DNA of 64,000 bases from Mucilaginibacter sp. OK268. GTDB taxonomy: Bacteria > Bacteroidota > Bacteroidia > Sphingobacteriales > Sphingobacteriaceae. Numbering within the stretch: position 1 is the first letter of the stretch; each line of letters starts with the position of its first letter. The stretch is taken from positions 62,001-126,000 of the forward strand of contig NZ_FNJV01000006.1 in NCBI RefSeq assembly GCF_900103125.1. Direction: 5' to 3'. Below, in pieces: positions 8,739 to 17,613 of this stretch. The notes beneath the pieces were generated by a model. That model was not told the DNA's origin. It did no database searches and was given only the letters and a program-made list of their open reading frames with translations. The position numbers were made by a program, and so were the translations under genes.

Positions 8739-9617
8739 TTACAAATACGCCAGGCTATTCAGCAATTCCGATGGGTAAACAGGGTTGGCACCACGCTGGC
8801 TGGCCACAAAAGCCCCTACAGAACATGCTTTATCAACAATGGTTTGCATAGGGTGTTTGGCCAGTAAACCAGCTACGAAAGTAGCCAAAAAGGCGTCGCC
8901 GGCACCTACAGAGTCGCTTACTTTTACAGGGCAGCCGGGGCTTTCATAAAATTCATGGTCGTGCCATACTATAGCGCCGTTTTCACCACGGGTTACGCAA
9001 ATGGTTTGATTATGATATTTGGAACGGAACTCGGTGATCTGGTCGCGTAATGAATCACTGCTGCCACCTATTAAAAGGGTTGCTTCTTCCTCGTTCATTT
9101 TTACTACATGAGCACGAGCGGCAAGTGTTTCGATGGTAGATAATGTATAGTGAGGGGGCCTGAGGTTTACATCAAAAATTTTCAGCGCCGGTGTTTCATC
9201 AAGCAGGTTAAGCAAGGTTTCACGGGTGGTGGTATCACGGCAAGCCAGGCTACCATACACAATGGCTGATACCTTTTTGCCGGCTGAGGTTAATTCATCA
9301 GTGGTTTGGATATTATCCCAGGACACTGGTGCAGGTATAATATAAGTAGCCTGATTGTTTTCATCCAGTTGCACAGTTACTTCGCAAGTCGGCAGATCCT
9401 CATCGCGCTGGATAAGGGGGGAGTTAAGACCGCTTTTTTGTAAAAAATTTACCAGACCATCGCCACTGCTATCTATACCAACCGAGCTTGCAAAAGCAAC
9501 ACTAACGCCCTGCTGCACTAAGTGCCTTGCCACATTCATGGGGGCACCACCGGCTTTTTTACCATCGCCAAAAGCATCCCACAAAACTTCGCCGAAGCTT
9601 AATACCTGATTTTTCAT
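8739..9617 (-). CDS. PfkB-family carbohydrate kinase (fructokinase-like)
   Basis: This 292-residue ribokinase-fold enzyme phosphorylates a sugar, probably fructose, with ATP. The N-terminal signature GGAPMNVARHL and the C-terminal PfkB signature DSVGAGDAFLATFVAGL are both complete; the catalytic base is Asp241. The residue spacing and the AWNE-like MNEEEATLL segment fit the fructokinase branch, but neighbouring genes give no pathway clue. The gene appears to stand alone. Confidence 0.85.
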   Translation of the reverse strand: MKNQVLSFGEVLWDAFGDGKKAGGAPMNVARHLVQQGVSVAFASSVGIDSSGDGLVNFLQKSGLNSPLIQRDEDLPTCEVTVQLDENNQATYIIPAPVSWDNIQTTDELTSAGKKVSAIVYGSLACRDTTTRETLLNLLDETPALKIFDVNLRPPHYTLSTIETLAARAHVVKMNEEEATLLIGGSSDSLRDQITEFRSKYHNQTICVTRGENGAIVWHDHEFYESPGCPVKVSDSVGAGDAFLATFVAGLLAKHPMQTIVDKACSVGAFVASQRGANPVYPSELLNSLAYL

Positions 9618-9668
9618 AAAGCTGATTGTAAAGGAGGTGTAGTATATTTCAAATATAGCAGGATTTTT

Positions 9669-9777
9669 AACAGGATTTAGCGATTGGAAGGATTAACCGA
9701 ATTTTTGACATTTCCCGGAAATTAAAAATCTACAGAATCTTTTTCATCCAGATCGTATTCATCCGCTAAATCCTGTT
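9669..9777. repeat. Inverted repeat in the 9.6-9.8 kb intergenic region
   Basis: AACAGGATTTAGCG at 9669-9682 is the exact reverse complement of CGCTAAATCCTGTT at 9764-9777. The inner sequence is only loosely complementary. This resembles the AATCCTGT-type dispersed repeats common between Bacteroidota genes. It lies between divergent genes and covers much of the upstream region of both. Confidence 0.65.
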
Positions 9778-9788
9778 TATATTAGGGT

Positions 9789-10208
9789 ATGAAAAAATAC
9801 ATATTATCCTGTTTCCTGATCATAATCTCTTATTTCGTGCAAGCCCAGGACAGGCAGGCCATACTCAAAGTGATGCATGACCAGGAACTGGCCTGGAACA
9901 AGGGCGATATTGATGGTTTTATGCAGGGTTACTGGAAATCAGATTCGCTGTTGTTTGTAAGTAAAGCAGTACCCAATTATGGATGGCAAACAGCGCTTGA
10001 TCATTATAAAAAAGGCTATCCGGATAAAGCGGCCATGGGACAGCTTAAATTTACCATATTACAGGTAAAAGTGCTGGATGCTACCAATGCCTTTTTGTTT
10101 GGTGGCTGGAAATTAACGCGTGAAAAAGATGCGCCTGGTGGATTTTATACTTTATGGTTCAGAAAAATAAATGGGGAGTGGAAGATCGTTTGTGATCATA
10201 CATCATAG
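9789..10208 (+). CDS. Secreted NTF2-like (DUF4440/SnoaL-type) protein
   Basis: A signal peptide (about residues 1-19, ending YFVQAQ) precedes a single NTF2-like fold of about 120 residues. It starts with the family pattern RQAILKVMHDQELAWNKGDIDGFMQGYW and ends with WFRKINGEWKIVCDHTS, as in DUF4440 proteins. The protein is probably exported to the periplasm. Members are small ligand-binding or enzyme-like domains of mostly unknown role. It is a single gene, convergent with the cupin-like gene across a hairpin terminator. Confidence 0.85.
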   Translation: MKKYILSCFLIIISYFVQAQDRQAILKVMHDQELAWNKGDIDGFMQGYWKSDSLLFVSKAVPNYGWQTALDHYKKGYPDKAAMGQLKFTILQVKVLDATNAFLFGGWKLTREKDAPGGFYTLWFRKINGEWKIVCDHTS

Positions 10209-10257
10209 GGATATGAGATGTTAGATATGAGATTTGAGACGGAAAAGCTTCAACAAA

Positions 10258-10285
10258 AATAGCGATGAGTGAAATCATCGCTATT
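10258..10285. terminator. Bidirectional hairpin terminator
   Basis: AATAGCGATGA at 10258-10268 pairs exactly with TCATCGCTATT at 10275-10285 over a six-base loop. A-rich sequence precedes it and T-rich sequence follows. It lies between the convergent genes ending at 10208 and 10321 and can serve both. Confidence 0.82.
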
Positions 10286-10320
10286 GCATATTTTAAAACG
10301 TACAATGTAATACGTCCAAC

Positions 10321-11202
10321 TTAAAAAGGTTTCCCGGCAGCAAGCTCGCGGTTAGCCCATTTTACGGCCAGCTCTTCGCGGAATTTGGCATATTTTTCTT
10401 TGAATGCCATTTTCAATACGCTGTCGACCCCGCCTTTGATGGCCAGGTTATATAAGCTTGCCGCTTTACGACTGATGGACGCGTCCCAGGCGCGCAGGCT
10501 TAAGGAGTATGATCCGTCGATATATTTCATCCAATGCCAGTAACCGGTTGGCATAAACAAGGTATCGCCATGCTCTAAAAATACTTCAATGCCTTCTACG
10601 CCATCCAGCGCAGGGAATTTTTTGACATCCGGATTTGCCACATCATAATCTTCCAAAGCATAGGTAGCATTCGGGATGCAGTATAAGCGACGTTTCCATT
10701 TGTTTTCAAACAGGATCACGTGCTTGCGGCCACCAAAATGCGTATGGAAAATATGCGGCAGATCGATATCGTAATGTAAAAAAGTAACGGAGTTGGAGCC
10801 GCCGAAAAACATGGCTGGCATGCTTTCCAAAAAGCCACCCATCAGGTCTTTTGGCAATACGATGTCATCCAAAAGCTGAGGGGCCTGTTTGAAAATATTA
10901 AAAAAGAAGATCCTCAGTTCGGTAGGCTGGCTGCGGATCATATCAATATACTCATCAAAAGGCATTTCGGTTGCCGATGAATTGATGGGTTTTGAAGGAT
11001 CGGCTTTTGAATTATCATATAAAGGCACCACCTTTTTGCCTACAACCTGCTTTAAATATTCCGGGGTCCATTTTTCGCGGGCGGGCCAGCTTTTGGTCAA
11101 CCCTTTTATAACCAGCGGACGGCGGGGATCTAAATAGTTCTTCTTAAAATCTTCAGGAGAAATATTTTCAACAGTATCAATCGGGCGGAGGATAAAACTC
11201 AT
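10321..11202 (-). CDS. Cupin-like (JmjC-type) domain protein
   Basis: This 293-residue protein belongs to the cupin_8/JmjC group of Fe(II)/2-oxoglutarate-dependent oxygenases. The iron-binding motif is in FLHYDIDLPHIFHTHFGGRKHV, with a distal His in the segment MPTGYWHWMKYI. The N-terminus (RRPLVIKGLTKSWPA) is typical of the family, whose members hydroxylate proteins or small molecules. No signal peptide is seen, so it is cytoplasmic. Its substrate is unknown and its neighbours are unrelated. Confidence 0.85.
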   Translation of the reverse strand: MSFILRPIDTVENISPEDFKKNYLDPRRPLVIKGLTKSWPAREKWTPEYLKQVVGKKVVPLYDNSKADPSKPINSSATEMPFDEYIDMIRSQPTELRIFFFNIFKQAPQLLDDIVLPKDLMGGFLESMPAMFFGGSNSVTFLHYDIDLPHIFHTHFGGRKHVILFENKWKRRLYCIPNATYALEDYDVANPDVKKFPALDGVEGIEVFLEHGDTLFMPTGYWHWMKYIDGSYSLSLRAWDASISRKAASLYNLAIKGGVDSVLKMAFKEKYAKFREELAVKWANRELAAGKPF

Positions 11203-11344
11203 ATTGTAATTGCTTTTCGGCTGTTTTATTTAAACTAATTTAACTTAAATACCGAAAAGCAAACAAAATAACGAAATAAAACCCCAAAAGGTATAAGCTT
11301 TTATGTTAAAAAATATAATTGAGCCTAAGGTTTGCCGGCTGGCA

Positions 11345-11377
11345 AAAAGAAAACCCGGCATTGCCAGGCTTTCTTTT
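11345..11377 (-). terminator. Terminator downstream of the fasciclin gene
   Basis: Read on the minus strand, a GCCTGGC/GCCGGGT stem with a short AAT loop is followed by a T-rich tail (TTTTCTTTTT). The A-rich and T-rich flanks extend the stem to about 15 pairs with two non-Watson-Crick positions. It is placed as expected for the gene ending at 11461. Confidence 0.75.
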
Positions 11378-11460
11378 GGGGTTATGAGTTAAATGAATGA
11401 TAATAATATTACAAGTATTCCATCCAAAACTTATAACTCACTACTCCAAACTTATAAAAC

Positions 11461-12009
11461 TTAGTTAGGCATTAGTACGGCATTAACTACATGTATTACG
11501 CCATTGCTCTGATTAACATCGGCAATGGTGATCCATGATTTGCCACCTTTCTCATCCACCAGGTATAGTTTTTTGCCTTGCTCCATAACGGTTAAAGTTC
11601 CACCACTTACAGTACTCAGTTCGGCTTTGCCATTTCCATCTTTTACCTTTGCCAAAAGATCGGCCGCGCTTAGTTTACCGGCGATTACGTGATAGGTTAA
11701 AATTTTTATTAGGGTAGCTTTGTTTGCGGGTTTAACCAGGTTATCGACAGTACCGGCTGGTAATTTATTAAATGCCTCGTTAGTTGGTGCAAACACAGTG
11801 AATGGGCCTGCTGATGACAATGTAGGCACTAAACCTGCAGCTTTAACAGCGGCTACCAGTGTGGTATGATCTTTTGAGTTAACAGCATTTTGAATGATAT
11901 TTTTTGTAGGGTACATGGCCGCGCCACCTACCATTTTTGTTTGCGCGTTGGCTTTAAGTGTTATTGCAGAAGTTGCCAATACTAAGGCCGCTATGATCAG
12001 TTTTTTCAT
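11461..12009 (-). CDS. Secreted fasciclin (FAS1) domain protein
   Basis: A signal peptide (about residues 1-22, ending LKANAQ) precedes one FAS1 domain spanning about residues 35-180. The two conserved FAS1 boxes are visible: GPFTVFAPTNEAFNKLP and LTYHVIAGKL, followed by the terminal NGVIHVVNAVLMP. Bacterial FAS1 proteins are extracellular or cell-surface and mediate adhesion or binding; the specific partner is unknown. The gene is monocistronic with its own terminator. Confidence 0.93.
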   Translation of the reverse strand: MKKLIIAALVLATSAITLKANAQTKMVGGAAMYPTKNIIQNAVNSKDHTTLVAAVKAAGLVPTLSSAGPFTVFAPTNEAFNKLPAGTVDNLVKPANKATLIKILTYHVIAGKLSAADLLAKVKDGNGKAELSTVSGGTLTVMEQGKKLYLVDEKGGKSWITIADVNQSNGVIHVVNAVLMPN

Positions 12010-12222
12010 GATGTGATTAGTTTATCAAATTGTTTTTAAATGACACCTAAAGGTGCTGGTTTGTTTTGTTTTTCAATGTAACAAAACTATCATGAGCTCT
12101 TGAAAGTTTTGTTAAGTTTTATAAGAATAGCTATTTGAAAGAAGATACGGGGAGTATTGCTTAACGGTTTTTATTGAAACAGTTAATTCTTACAACCTAT
12201 TGATTTAAGTACTATTAATCAA

Positions 12223-13344
12223 TTAAAAAAACAAGCCAGCCGCGATATTATCAGCATAAAGTTTACCGGTAGGGCTAAGGTATAAAATGTTATTCTGTTG
12301 ATTTATCCAGCCATTATCAAAATATTGCCGGGCTGCAATAAGCAATGGAGTTGCAGATGCTTTGGCTATCGCATTCAATTTATCCAGATCGAGGCCCCAT
12401 ATTGTTCGTATGGAGGTCATGATATATTCATTAAGTCGATTTTCTTCTGTGAGCGTCTCGGTTTCGGCCGGGAGCTTGCCGGTTTCAATGCTTTGTATGT
12501 ATTTGGCATTATTGGCTATATTCCATTGCCGGGCTTCGCTGTTATAAGAATGAGCCGAAGGGCCTATACCCAAATATTTTACGCCCCGCCAATAATTGGA
12601 GTTATGCCTGGAATAATGCCCGGGTTTGCAAAAGTTTGATATTTCATAATGCTCAAAACCATGATCGGTCATCGCATCCATCAACACGGTGAACTGAGCT
12701 GCACTCTGCTGATCATTCATAGGGGGCTGCTTTTTTTTGCTGATGAAGGCTGCCAGCGCGGTTTGCGGTTCAACAGTCATGGAGTAGGAAGATATATGAG
12801 GGATAGACAGTGCAAATATCTTATCCAGGTTCTGTTTCCACTTAGTATCTGTCAGCAAAGGATAGCCATAGATCAGGTCAGCAGTGATATTTTCAAAGCC
12901 TGCATCCTGAACCCTTTTTACAGAAGCTTCAGCATGTCTGCTACGGTGCGCCCGGTTCATCCAAAGCAGATCTTCGTCAAAAAATGATTGGATACCAATG
13001 CTAAAGCGGTTCACATCGGTTTGGCGAAGTGCCTTTACTTTGGCATCATTCAGGTCGTCGGGATTGGCCTCCAGTGTTATCTCTGCATCAGACGATACTG
13101 TGTGCAGTTCTGTAATGGTATTGATCAACTGGTTAATATCATCAGCTTCCAATAGTGAAGGGGTACCACCACCAAAGTAAACGGTTTCTACAGTTTCATT
13201 ATCCAGATAGTTTTTTTGCAGTTTGATTTCCTTTACCAGCGCATGCAACAGCTCGTCTTTGTATTTAAGCGAGGTACTAAAATGAAAATCACAGTAATGA
13301 CATGCCTGTTTGCAAAAAGGAATATGTATGTAGATACCCGCCAT
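12223..13344 (-). CDS. hemW: HemW-like radical SAM haem chaperone
   Basis: This is a 373-residue radical SAM protein with the cluster-binding motif C11-x3-C15-x2-C18 in IPFCKQACHYCDF. Further family features are VYFGGGTPSLL, TLEANPDDL, RFSIGIQSF and the C-terminal HemW domain with HYEISNF and SRHNSNYWRG. HemW proteins were long annotated as oxygen-independent coproporphyrinogen oxidases but lack the extra motif of HemN and act in haem delivery. The first codons coincide with one copy of the direct repeat that bounds the mobile element immediately upstream, so its native promoter region has probably been displaced by the insertion. Confidence 0.92.
   Translation of the reverse strand: MAGIYIHIPFCKQACHYCDFHFSTSLKYKDELLHALVKEIKLQKNYLDNETVETVYFGGGTPSLLEADDINQLINTITELHTVSSDAEITLEANPDDLNDAKVKALRQTDVNRFSIGIQSFFDEDLLWMNRAHRSRHAEASVKRVQDAGFENITADLIYGYPLLTDTKWKQNLDKIFALSIPHISSYSMTVEPQTALAAFISKKKQPPMNDQQSAAQFTVLMDAMTDHGFEHYEISNFCKPGHYSRHNSNYWRGVKYLGIGPSAHSYNSEARQWNIANNAKYIQSIETGKLPAETETLTEENRLNEYIMTSIRTIWGLDLDKLNAIAKASATPLLIAARQYFDNGWINQQNNILYLSPTGKLYADNIAAGLFF
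13334..13344 (+). repeat. Candidate left attachment core
   Basis: ATACCCGCCAT here is the reverse complement of the first eleven bases of hemW. The identical sequence in the same orientation is at 32015-32025, just beyond the last element-like sequence. Eleven bases could match by chance, but the position beside the integrase and at the far edge fits an att direct repeat. Confidence 0.45.
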
Positions 13345-13472
13345 ACTTTTAAGGGTGAATAATAAAGGATAAAGTGAAATAAGATAAGGTAGTTATATAT
13401 GTCATTTTCAATATTTTATGTTAATTTATCTTCTTTTACTTTTTTGCAATTGATCTTATTTTATGTTATTTT

Positions 13473-13522
13473 TGTTACTGGTATGTTACTTTTTGGATAT
13501 CGTGAGTAACAAAAGTAACAAA
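13473..13522. repeat. GTTAC-type repeats near left end (possible integrase arm sites)
   Basis: TGTTACT (13473-13479) and TGTTACTTTTTG (13484-13495) are followed by the inverted motifs AGTAAC twice up to about 13519. The direct pair with the same four-base spacing recurs at 31959-31981 near the opposite end. Clustered direct and inverted short repeats beside an integrase gene are typical of arm-type binding sites. Confidence 0.5.
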
Positions 13523-13528
13523 TAAATT

Positions 13529-13897
13529 ATGGTAACGGTCAGATATAAAAAGTTAAGCAGCGGCAAATTTAGTGCTTATCTCGATATTTATTCAAATACC
13601 GTAGAGAGCAAAGGCAAGCGCAATTATGAGTTCCTTAAGATTTATGTCGGTAAGGACTATTCTGTTCCGGGCACCCGAATCACTGAGTCAGACAAAGATA
13701 ATCTTAAGATTATAAATGCTCTTCGCAATAAAAGAGAGAACGAATTAAATTTTTCAGATCACGGTTATAAGCAGCCTGTCAAAATAAATTATAACCTGTT
13801 AGACTACTTTGATCAATGTTTGGCCAAGAAATTTAATTATAAATTGGAGTGCCTTATTATTCACCTTATGAGGTATTTCCCCAAAAGAGATGTTTAG
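13529..13897 (+). pseudogene. Tyrosine recombinase, N-terminal part (frameshifted)
   Basis: These 122 codons encode the N-terminal arm-binding region of a Bacteroidota phage-type integrase (VTVRYKKLSSGKFSAYLDIY onward) and the beginning of the core-binding domain. The frame ends prematurely at RYFPKRDV, whereas the family continues with VQDVDEDLLDNFQSYL, which is found in the next frame. One base missing from the CCCCAAAAG run near 13882 would restore the full gene. The other half is the following entry. Confidence 0.85.
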
Positions 13898-14892
13898 TTC
13901 AGGACGTAGATGAAGATTTGTTAGACAACTTTCAAAGTTACCTGCTTAACCAGGTCAGTAGAAATACCACTAACGCGTATTTATCCGTTTTTCGGCAACA
14001 TTTTAATAAGCTGGTAGTTAAAGGCGTGATTACAGCATCGCCGTTCAGTACATTTAAGATCATTGAAGAAGGCGACACCGAACGCACTACCTTGACCATC
14101 GAAGAGGTCAGGACTTTAGCCAGCTTTATTCCGAAAAGGGGAAATAGCCAAATTCGGCAAGCATTTTTATTTTCATGCTTCACGGGGCTGCGGTTCTCAG
14201 ACGTAAAAAAATTAGTTTATAGTGAAATTGAAAATGATCAGATCACTTTCCGGCCAGCTAAAACCACGAAAAAAATTGTCATGGTGCCACTTACCGATGA
14301 TGCCAAGTCAATCTTAGAAAATCTCTCAAAGCACCCGATCAATAAAAAAATTTTCTGGGATTTGCCATCAAGCCAGGTAGTTAATGTCTACCTAAAGTTT
14401 TGGGCACTCGAAGCGGGGCTAAAGAAAAATCTGCACTTCCACGCTGCACGACATACATTCGCCACCATTGGGCTAACGTTTGGCATGGACATCTACACCG
14501 TCAAAGAAATACTTGGACACAGCAAAATTGAAATGGCGCAGATTTATGCCAAAATAGTCGATCAGAAGAAAAAGTTTGAAATGTTAAAATTTCCACCCCT
14601 CATACAAACAGATAATATTATAAACTATATTCTGTCAATAGGTTACCAAAAAAAACAACACCCCAATTTTCCCGATTCTTTTAAATTTGTAAAGTCAATT
14701 TCTGATGTATTAATAGCTGTAGTCGAGCTGTTCAATGATGGGAGTTTGCAGTTAATTGGACTGCCTATTGATGTTGAGGATAATGAATTAACATACTGGA
14801 ATGAAAGTAAGTCCGTTTTCGATACTGATGTAATTAACCCAACTTTAGATGAATTTAAGATCATAGAAAACACGTTTACTAAAAAAAGATAA
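13849..14892 (+). pseudogene. Tyrosine recombinase, catalytic part (frameshifted)
   Basis: The GTG at 13849 is not a natural start; homology begins at LVQDVDED, about residue 16. The catalytic residues are present: Arg in CFTGLRFSDV, Lys in the following beta hairpin, His-x2-Arg in FHAARHTFA, His in LGHSKI and the nucleophilic Tyr in AQIYAKIVD. The C-terminus continues about 90 residues past the usual KFP ending. A separate copy of that usual ending lies just downstream (14931-15014). With the upstream frame it would make an integrase of about 450 residues that moved this element. Confidence 0.85.
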
Positions 14893-14930
14893 TTCAAATT
14901 TGCTTAGTTAGATTTCCGGCTTTAAAAACC

Positions 14931-15014
14931 GAGATGATATACGTTTATGCTAAAGTTGTTGATCAAAATAAAAAAGTAGAAATGTCAAAGTTTCCGAGTT
15001 TGTCAGATGAATAG
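14931..15014 (+). pseudogene. Second integrase 3'-end remnant
   Basis: Read from 14931 the sequence encodes YVYAKVVDQNKKVEMSKF and then PSLSDE and a stop. This parallels IYAKIVDQKKKFEMLKFP of the integrase upstream, including the nucleophilic tyrosine position. It has no start and only 27 codons, so it is a leftover 3' end of a related integrase. It suggests recombination or insertion at the end of the integrase gene. Confidence 0.7.
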
Positions 15015-15468
15015 GATATTCATTGAAATTATAACCGTCATTATATTTTGCATATTTTACAGTTTATTACCAACGTTTCGCACGACAATAATAATCTGTA
15101 GTATTTTACTGGCGCTATGGATTGTGCCTGTACAATTGATTTTATCTGTTAGTTACAGAAATTGGCTCGATGAACTGGGTGACCGTTTTGGAGGTCTTAG
15201 TTTTGAAGACAGGCTGGCGCAAATAAGAAATAACTTTAAAGGCTTGACTGAGGCTGAATGCCAAAAGCTGCGATGGTTCTATATACAGGCTCTGGTGTTT
15301 CACTATATTCTATTAGTAGTATATTCTTTATCAATAATAATCTGTATCTCTTATTTATTGTACTATGGAAATAATAAATCCAGTTCAATAATGGTTACGG
15401 AATCAGTTTTAGCAGCGCTGGTTGTTGCCATAGAGGATATTTTTTCGGGAGTAATATGTTTTCTTTGA
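15007..15468 (+). CDS. Hypothetical membrane protein
   Basis: I do not recognise this 153-residue protein. It has a hydrophobic N-terminal pair of helices (about residues 5-50), a charged central part (RNWLDELGDRFGGLSFEDRLAQIRNNF) and two further hydrophobic segments (about 98-120 and 132-153). The ATG overlaps the end of the integrase remnant, and its stop overlaps the start of the next gene by 13 bases. The overlap suggests that the two are translated together. It is cargo or a backbone gene of the element. Confidence 0.6.
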   Translation: MNRIFIEIITVIIFCIFYSLLPTFRTTIIICSILLALWIVPVQLILSVSYRNWLDELGDRFGGLSFEDRLAQIRNNFKGLTEAECQKLRWFYIQALVFHYILLVVYSLSIIICISYLLYYGNNKSSSIMVTESVLAALVVAIEDIFSGVICFL

Positions 15469-15956
15469 AACGAAAAAAGGTACGTGACGAGATTTATTTT
15501 CTTCTGATCAGCAAAGACTGGAAAAGGAAATTAAAAATGCCAGATCAATCCGAGTTTACGAGTTCATTTGATGAAATTAATGGTACTTCTTTTTACAGTT
15601 TCTGGTTGCAAGGTAGGACTTTAGAAGAAAGGAAAGAGGCCTTTAATCAGTTCCTGATCAGCCTGAACCTGGGCAGCAAAAATGGTGAACTTTTCCAATT
15701 TGATAACGACAAAGTTAAGATCGTTTCAGCAGTCTATGCCAATGCGGCTAATAAGTCCATTGCAGGTTTTCTTCGGTTCTGTATTGAAGAGCATAAGGTG
15801 CTTTCATCAAATATTTTGCATCATAAAAATCGTGAACTTCTACGTGATATTTTTATACTTAATCCCGAAAAGGATTTAGTCTTTCTGGAAGGTCAGCGCT
15901 ATATCACCACCTCGGCAGAATACACGGATGTGTATAAACAAGCGCTCAAAAATTAG
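15456..15956 (+). CDS. Hypothetical protein
   Basis: This 166-residue protein is unrecognised. It is mostly hydrophilic and helical, with a basic N-terminus (SLKRKKVRDEIYFLL) and no signal peptide or membrane segment. It begins inside the end of the preceding membrane protein gene in another frame and probably works with it. The frame is intact, in contrast to most of the mobility genes further along. Confidence 0.6.
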   Translation: MFSLKRKKVRDEIYFLLISKDWKRKLKMPDQSEFTSSFDEINGTSFYSFWLQGRTLEERKEAFNQFLISLNLGSKNGELFQFDNDKVKIVSAVYANAANKSIAGFLRFCIEEHKVLSSNILHHKNRELLRDIFILNPEKDLVFLEGQRYITTSAEYTDVYKQALKN

Positions 15957-16081
15957 GTTAAAACACGACCTTGATAATACTTAAAGACTTAATATAAACA
16001 CGGTCATTCGATACCGACCAACCGTTCGTATAAGTTTATTTTATGCTATTTATTTGCTTCCGAAATCAATACGGAATGCAA

Positions 16082-16429
16082 ATGAACATAAATGAAAACA
16101 CCCGTGTAATAGATCTGAAGGTTTCCGATCTCATTACCATTCTAAAAGAGTCTACTCCAATTCTTGCCGCACCAGTACAGGCGTCCGAAGAGGACGACGA
16201 AATTGGTGGCTACGAAGTGGCAGAAAAAACTACCGGATACGCCCGGCAAACTATCTACCAACTAAAGTCGAAAGGCAAAATTCCTTATATCGCCATGCCC
16301 TCTGGCGGTGTCCGTTTTTCCAGAAAGGAAATTCTCAAGTGGCTGATGTCCCATAAAAAACTAACCTATGAGGAAATAGCTGCAAAGGCGGATGATTTTG
16401 TGCTTAAACGCAGGGCGCGACGTAAATGA
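16082..16429 (+). CDS. Helix-turn-helix, excisionase-like DNA-binding protein
   Basis: This small protein carries a MerR/excisionase-type winged helix in its middle: YEVAEKTTGYARQTIYQLKS, then KGKIPYIAMPSGGVRFSRKEILKWL. Such proteins direct excision or regulate element genes and typically sit near the integrase, as here. I prefer the ATG at 16082 (115 residues), which starts MNINENTRVIDLKV; an upstream ATG at 16043 would add 13 residues of poor quality. The C-terminus is strongly basic (LKRRARRK). The frame is intact. Confidence 0.8.
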   Translation: MNINENTRVIDLKVSDLITILKESTPILAAPVQASEEDDEIGGYEVAEKTTGYARQTIYQLKSKGKIPYIAMPSGGVRFSRKEILKWLMSHKKLTYEEIAAKADDFVLKRRARRK

Positions 16430-16590
16430 CAGGTGCTCCATTAGTTGACCATCTCCCATGCGAATTGCATCCGGTCCGAATGGCGGCAGTAACCGGCCAG
16501 GTCTCCAACACAGGTTCGCTCGCGGTGCCCCCGTTCTATTGCCGATGAAAAAAAGCTAATCAACAAATTTTTGAACAAATCTTTAATCCT

Positions 16591-17461
16591 ATGCGCAAAA
16601 TGAATTGCGACGAAGCCAGGCAAATTTCGATAGTCGATTACCTGGCGCAATGCGGGTTCCGGCCACAATATATTAAAGGGGTTAACCATTGGTATCTCTC
16701 TCCGATTCGGGAGGAAAACACACGGCCTCTTTTAAAGTTAATACCCAACGCAATGCTTGGTTTGACCATGGCGTGGGGGTAGGTGGGAATTTTATAGACT
16801 TGGGCATTCGGCTGCATCGATGTACAGTAGAACAATTATTAAGCCGGCTAAGCGCCGGGGATCGTTCTCTTTCTTTTCATCAGCCCGTAAAAGAAACGAG
16901 GGCTGAACCAGAGCATAAAATAAAGATCATAAAGGTTGAGGAATTACAAAACCTGACGTTAGTAAAATACCTACATGAGCGTGCGATAGATTACTACACA
17001 GCTAAAGCATGGTGCAGGGAAGTATTGTTTACATTGAACGAGCGGCGTTATCTGGCTATCGGATTAAAAAACAATTCGGGTGGCTATGAACTGCGTAATG
17101 CACAGCTTAAACTATCCTCATCCCCCAAAGATCTGACCTACATCGATAATGGGATAGGCACGGTTCACGTATTTGAAGGCTTTACAGATTTCTTGTCTTT
17201 GCTAACGCTAAATGGCCGTGATATGGCCGGTGATTTCCTGGTGTTGAACTCACTCAGCTTTGTGGCCAAAAGTTTGGAAATTTTGCAACAATGTCCTACA
17301 GTAAAATTGTACCTGGATCACGATAAGGCCGCAGCTAAAGGGGGGCTTTCATTAAGCAAACAATTCCGACTGTAGAGGATGCCAGTCACTTTTATAGCGG
17401 CCATAAAGACCTTAACATCTATCTCAAAATTCAGCAGCAGAGCAAAGGGTTGAGCCTATGA
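16591..17461 (+). pseudogene. Primase-like CHC2/Toprim protein, two frameshifts
   Basis: Three consecutive frames together encode a primase-like protein of the kind found in Bacteroidota mobilizable elements. The first (to about 16725) gives MNCDEARQISIVDYLAQCGF and HWYLSPIREE. The second gives TASFKVNTQRNAWFDHGVG and a Toprim domain with FEGFTDFLSLL and LYLDHDKAAAKGG. The third, after 17370, gives VEDASHFYSGHKDLNIYL and a stop at 17459. Each shift is explained by one missing base, the first in an AAAA run. Zinc-finger cysteines are absent, as in many element-borne relatives. It would have primed replication of the transferred strand. Confidence 0.8.
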
Positions 17462-17504
17462 AAAGGATCGGCATGGCGGCATCGGTATTTTCGTTTTTTG
17501 TGGA

Positions 17505-17540
17505 GCCAGCTATGTTTCGGCCCTGCCGAAACTCGCTGGC
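17505..17540. other. Nested palindrome, candidate oriT
   Basis: GCCAGC (17505-17510) pairs with GCTGGC (17535-17540), and inside them TTTCGG (17515-17520) pairs with CCGAAA (17526-17531) around a CCCTG loop. It lies about 75 bases before the MobC-like gene, the usual place for a transfer origin, and is followed by a G run. No nic site can be assigned by eye. It might instead be a terminator of the primase gene. Confidence 0.4.
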
Positions 17541-17613
17541 CCCTCTCATGCTATCGCATTCGGGGGGGAGGCTTTATTAAGACAGATTTAGGTCTAATCG
17601 GATATACATCTAT

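Noticed and set aside
12298..12987. Plus-strand ORFs opposite hemW
   Set aside because: They are shadows of the conserved radical SAM gene and show no family features.
13860..13897. Programmed -1 frameshift in the integrase at CCCCAAAAG
   Set aside because: The bases do not form an X-XXY-YYZ slippery heptamer in the zero frame, and neighbouring element genes show similar simple lesions, so mutation (or sequence error) is more likely.
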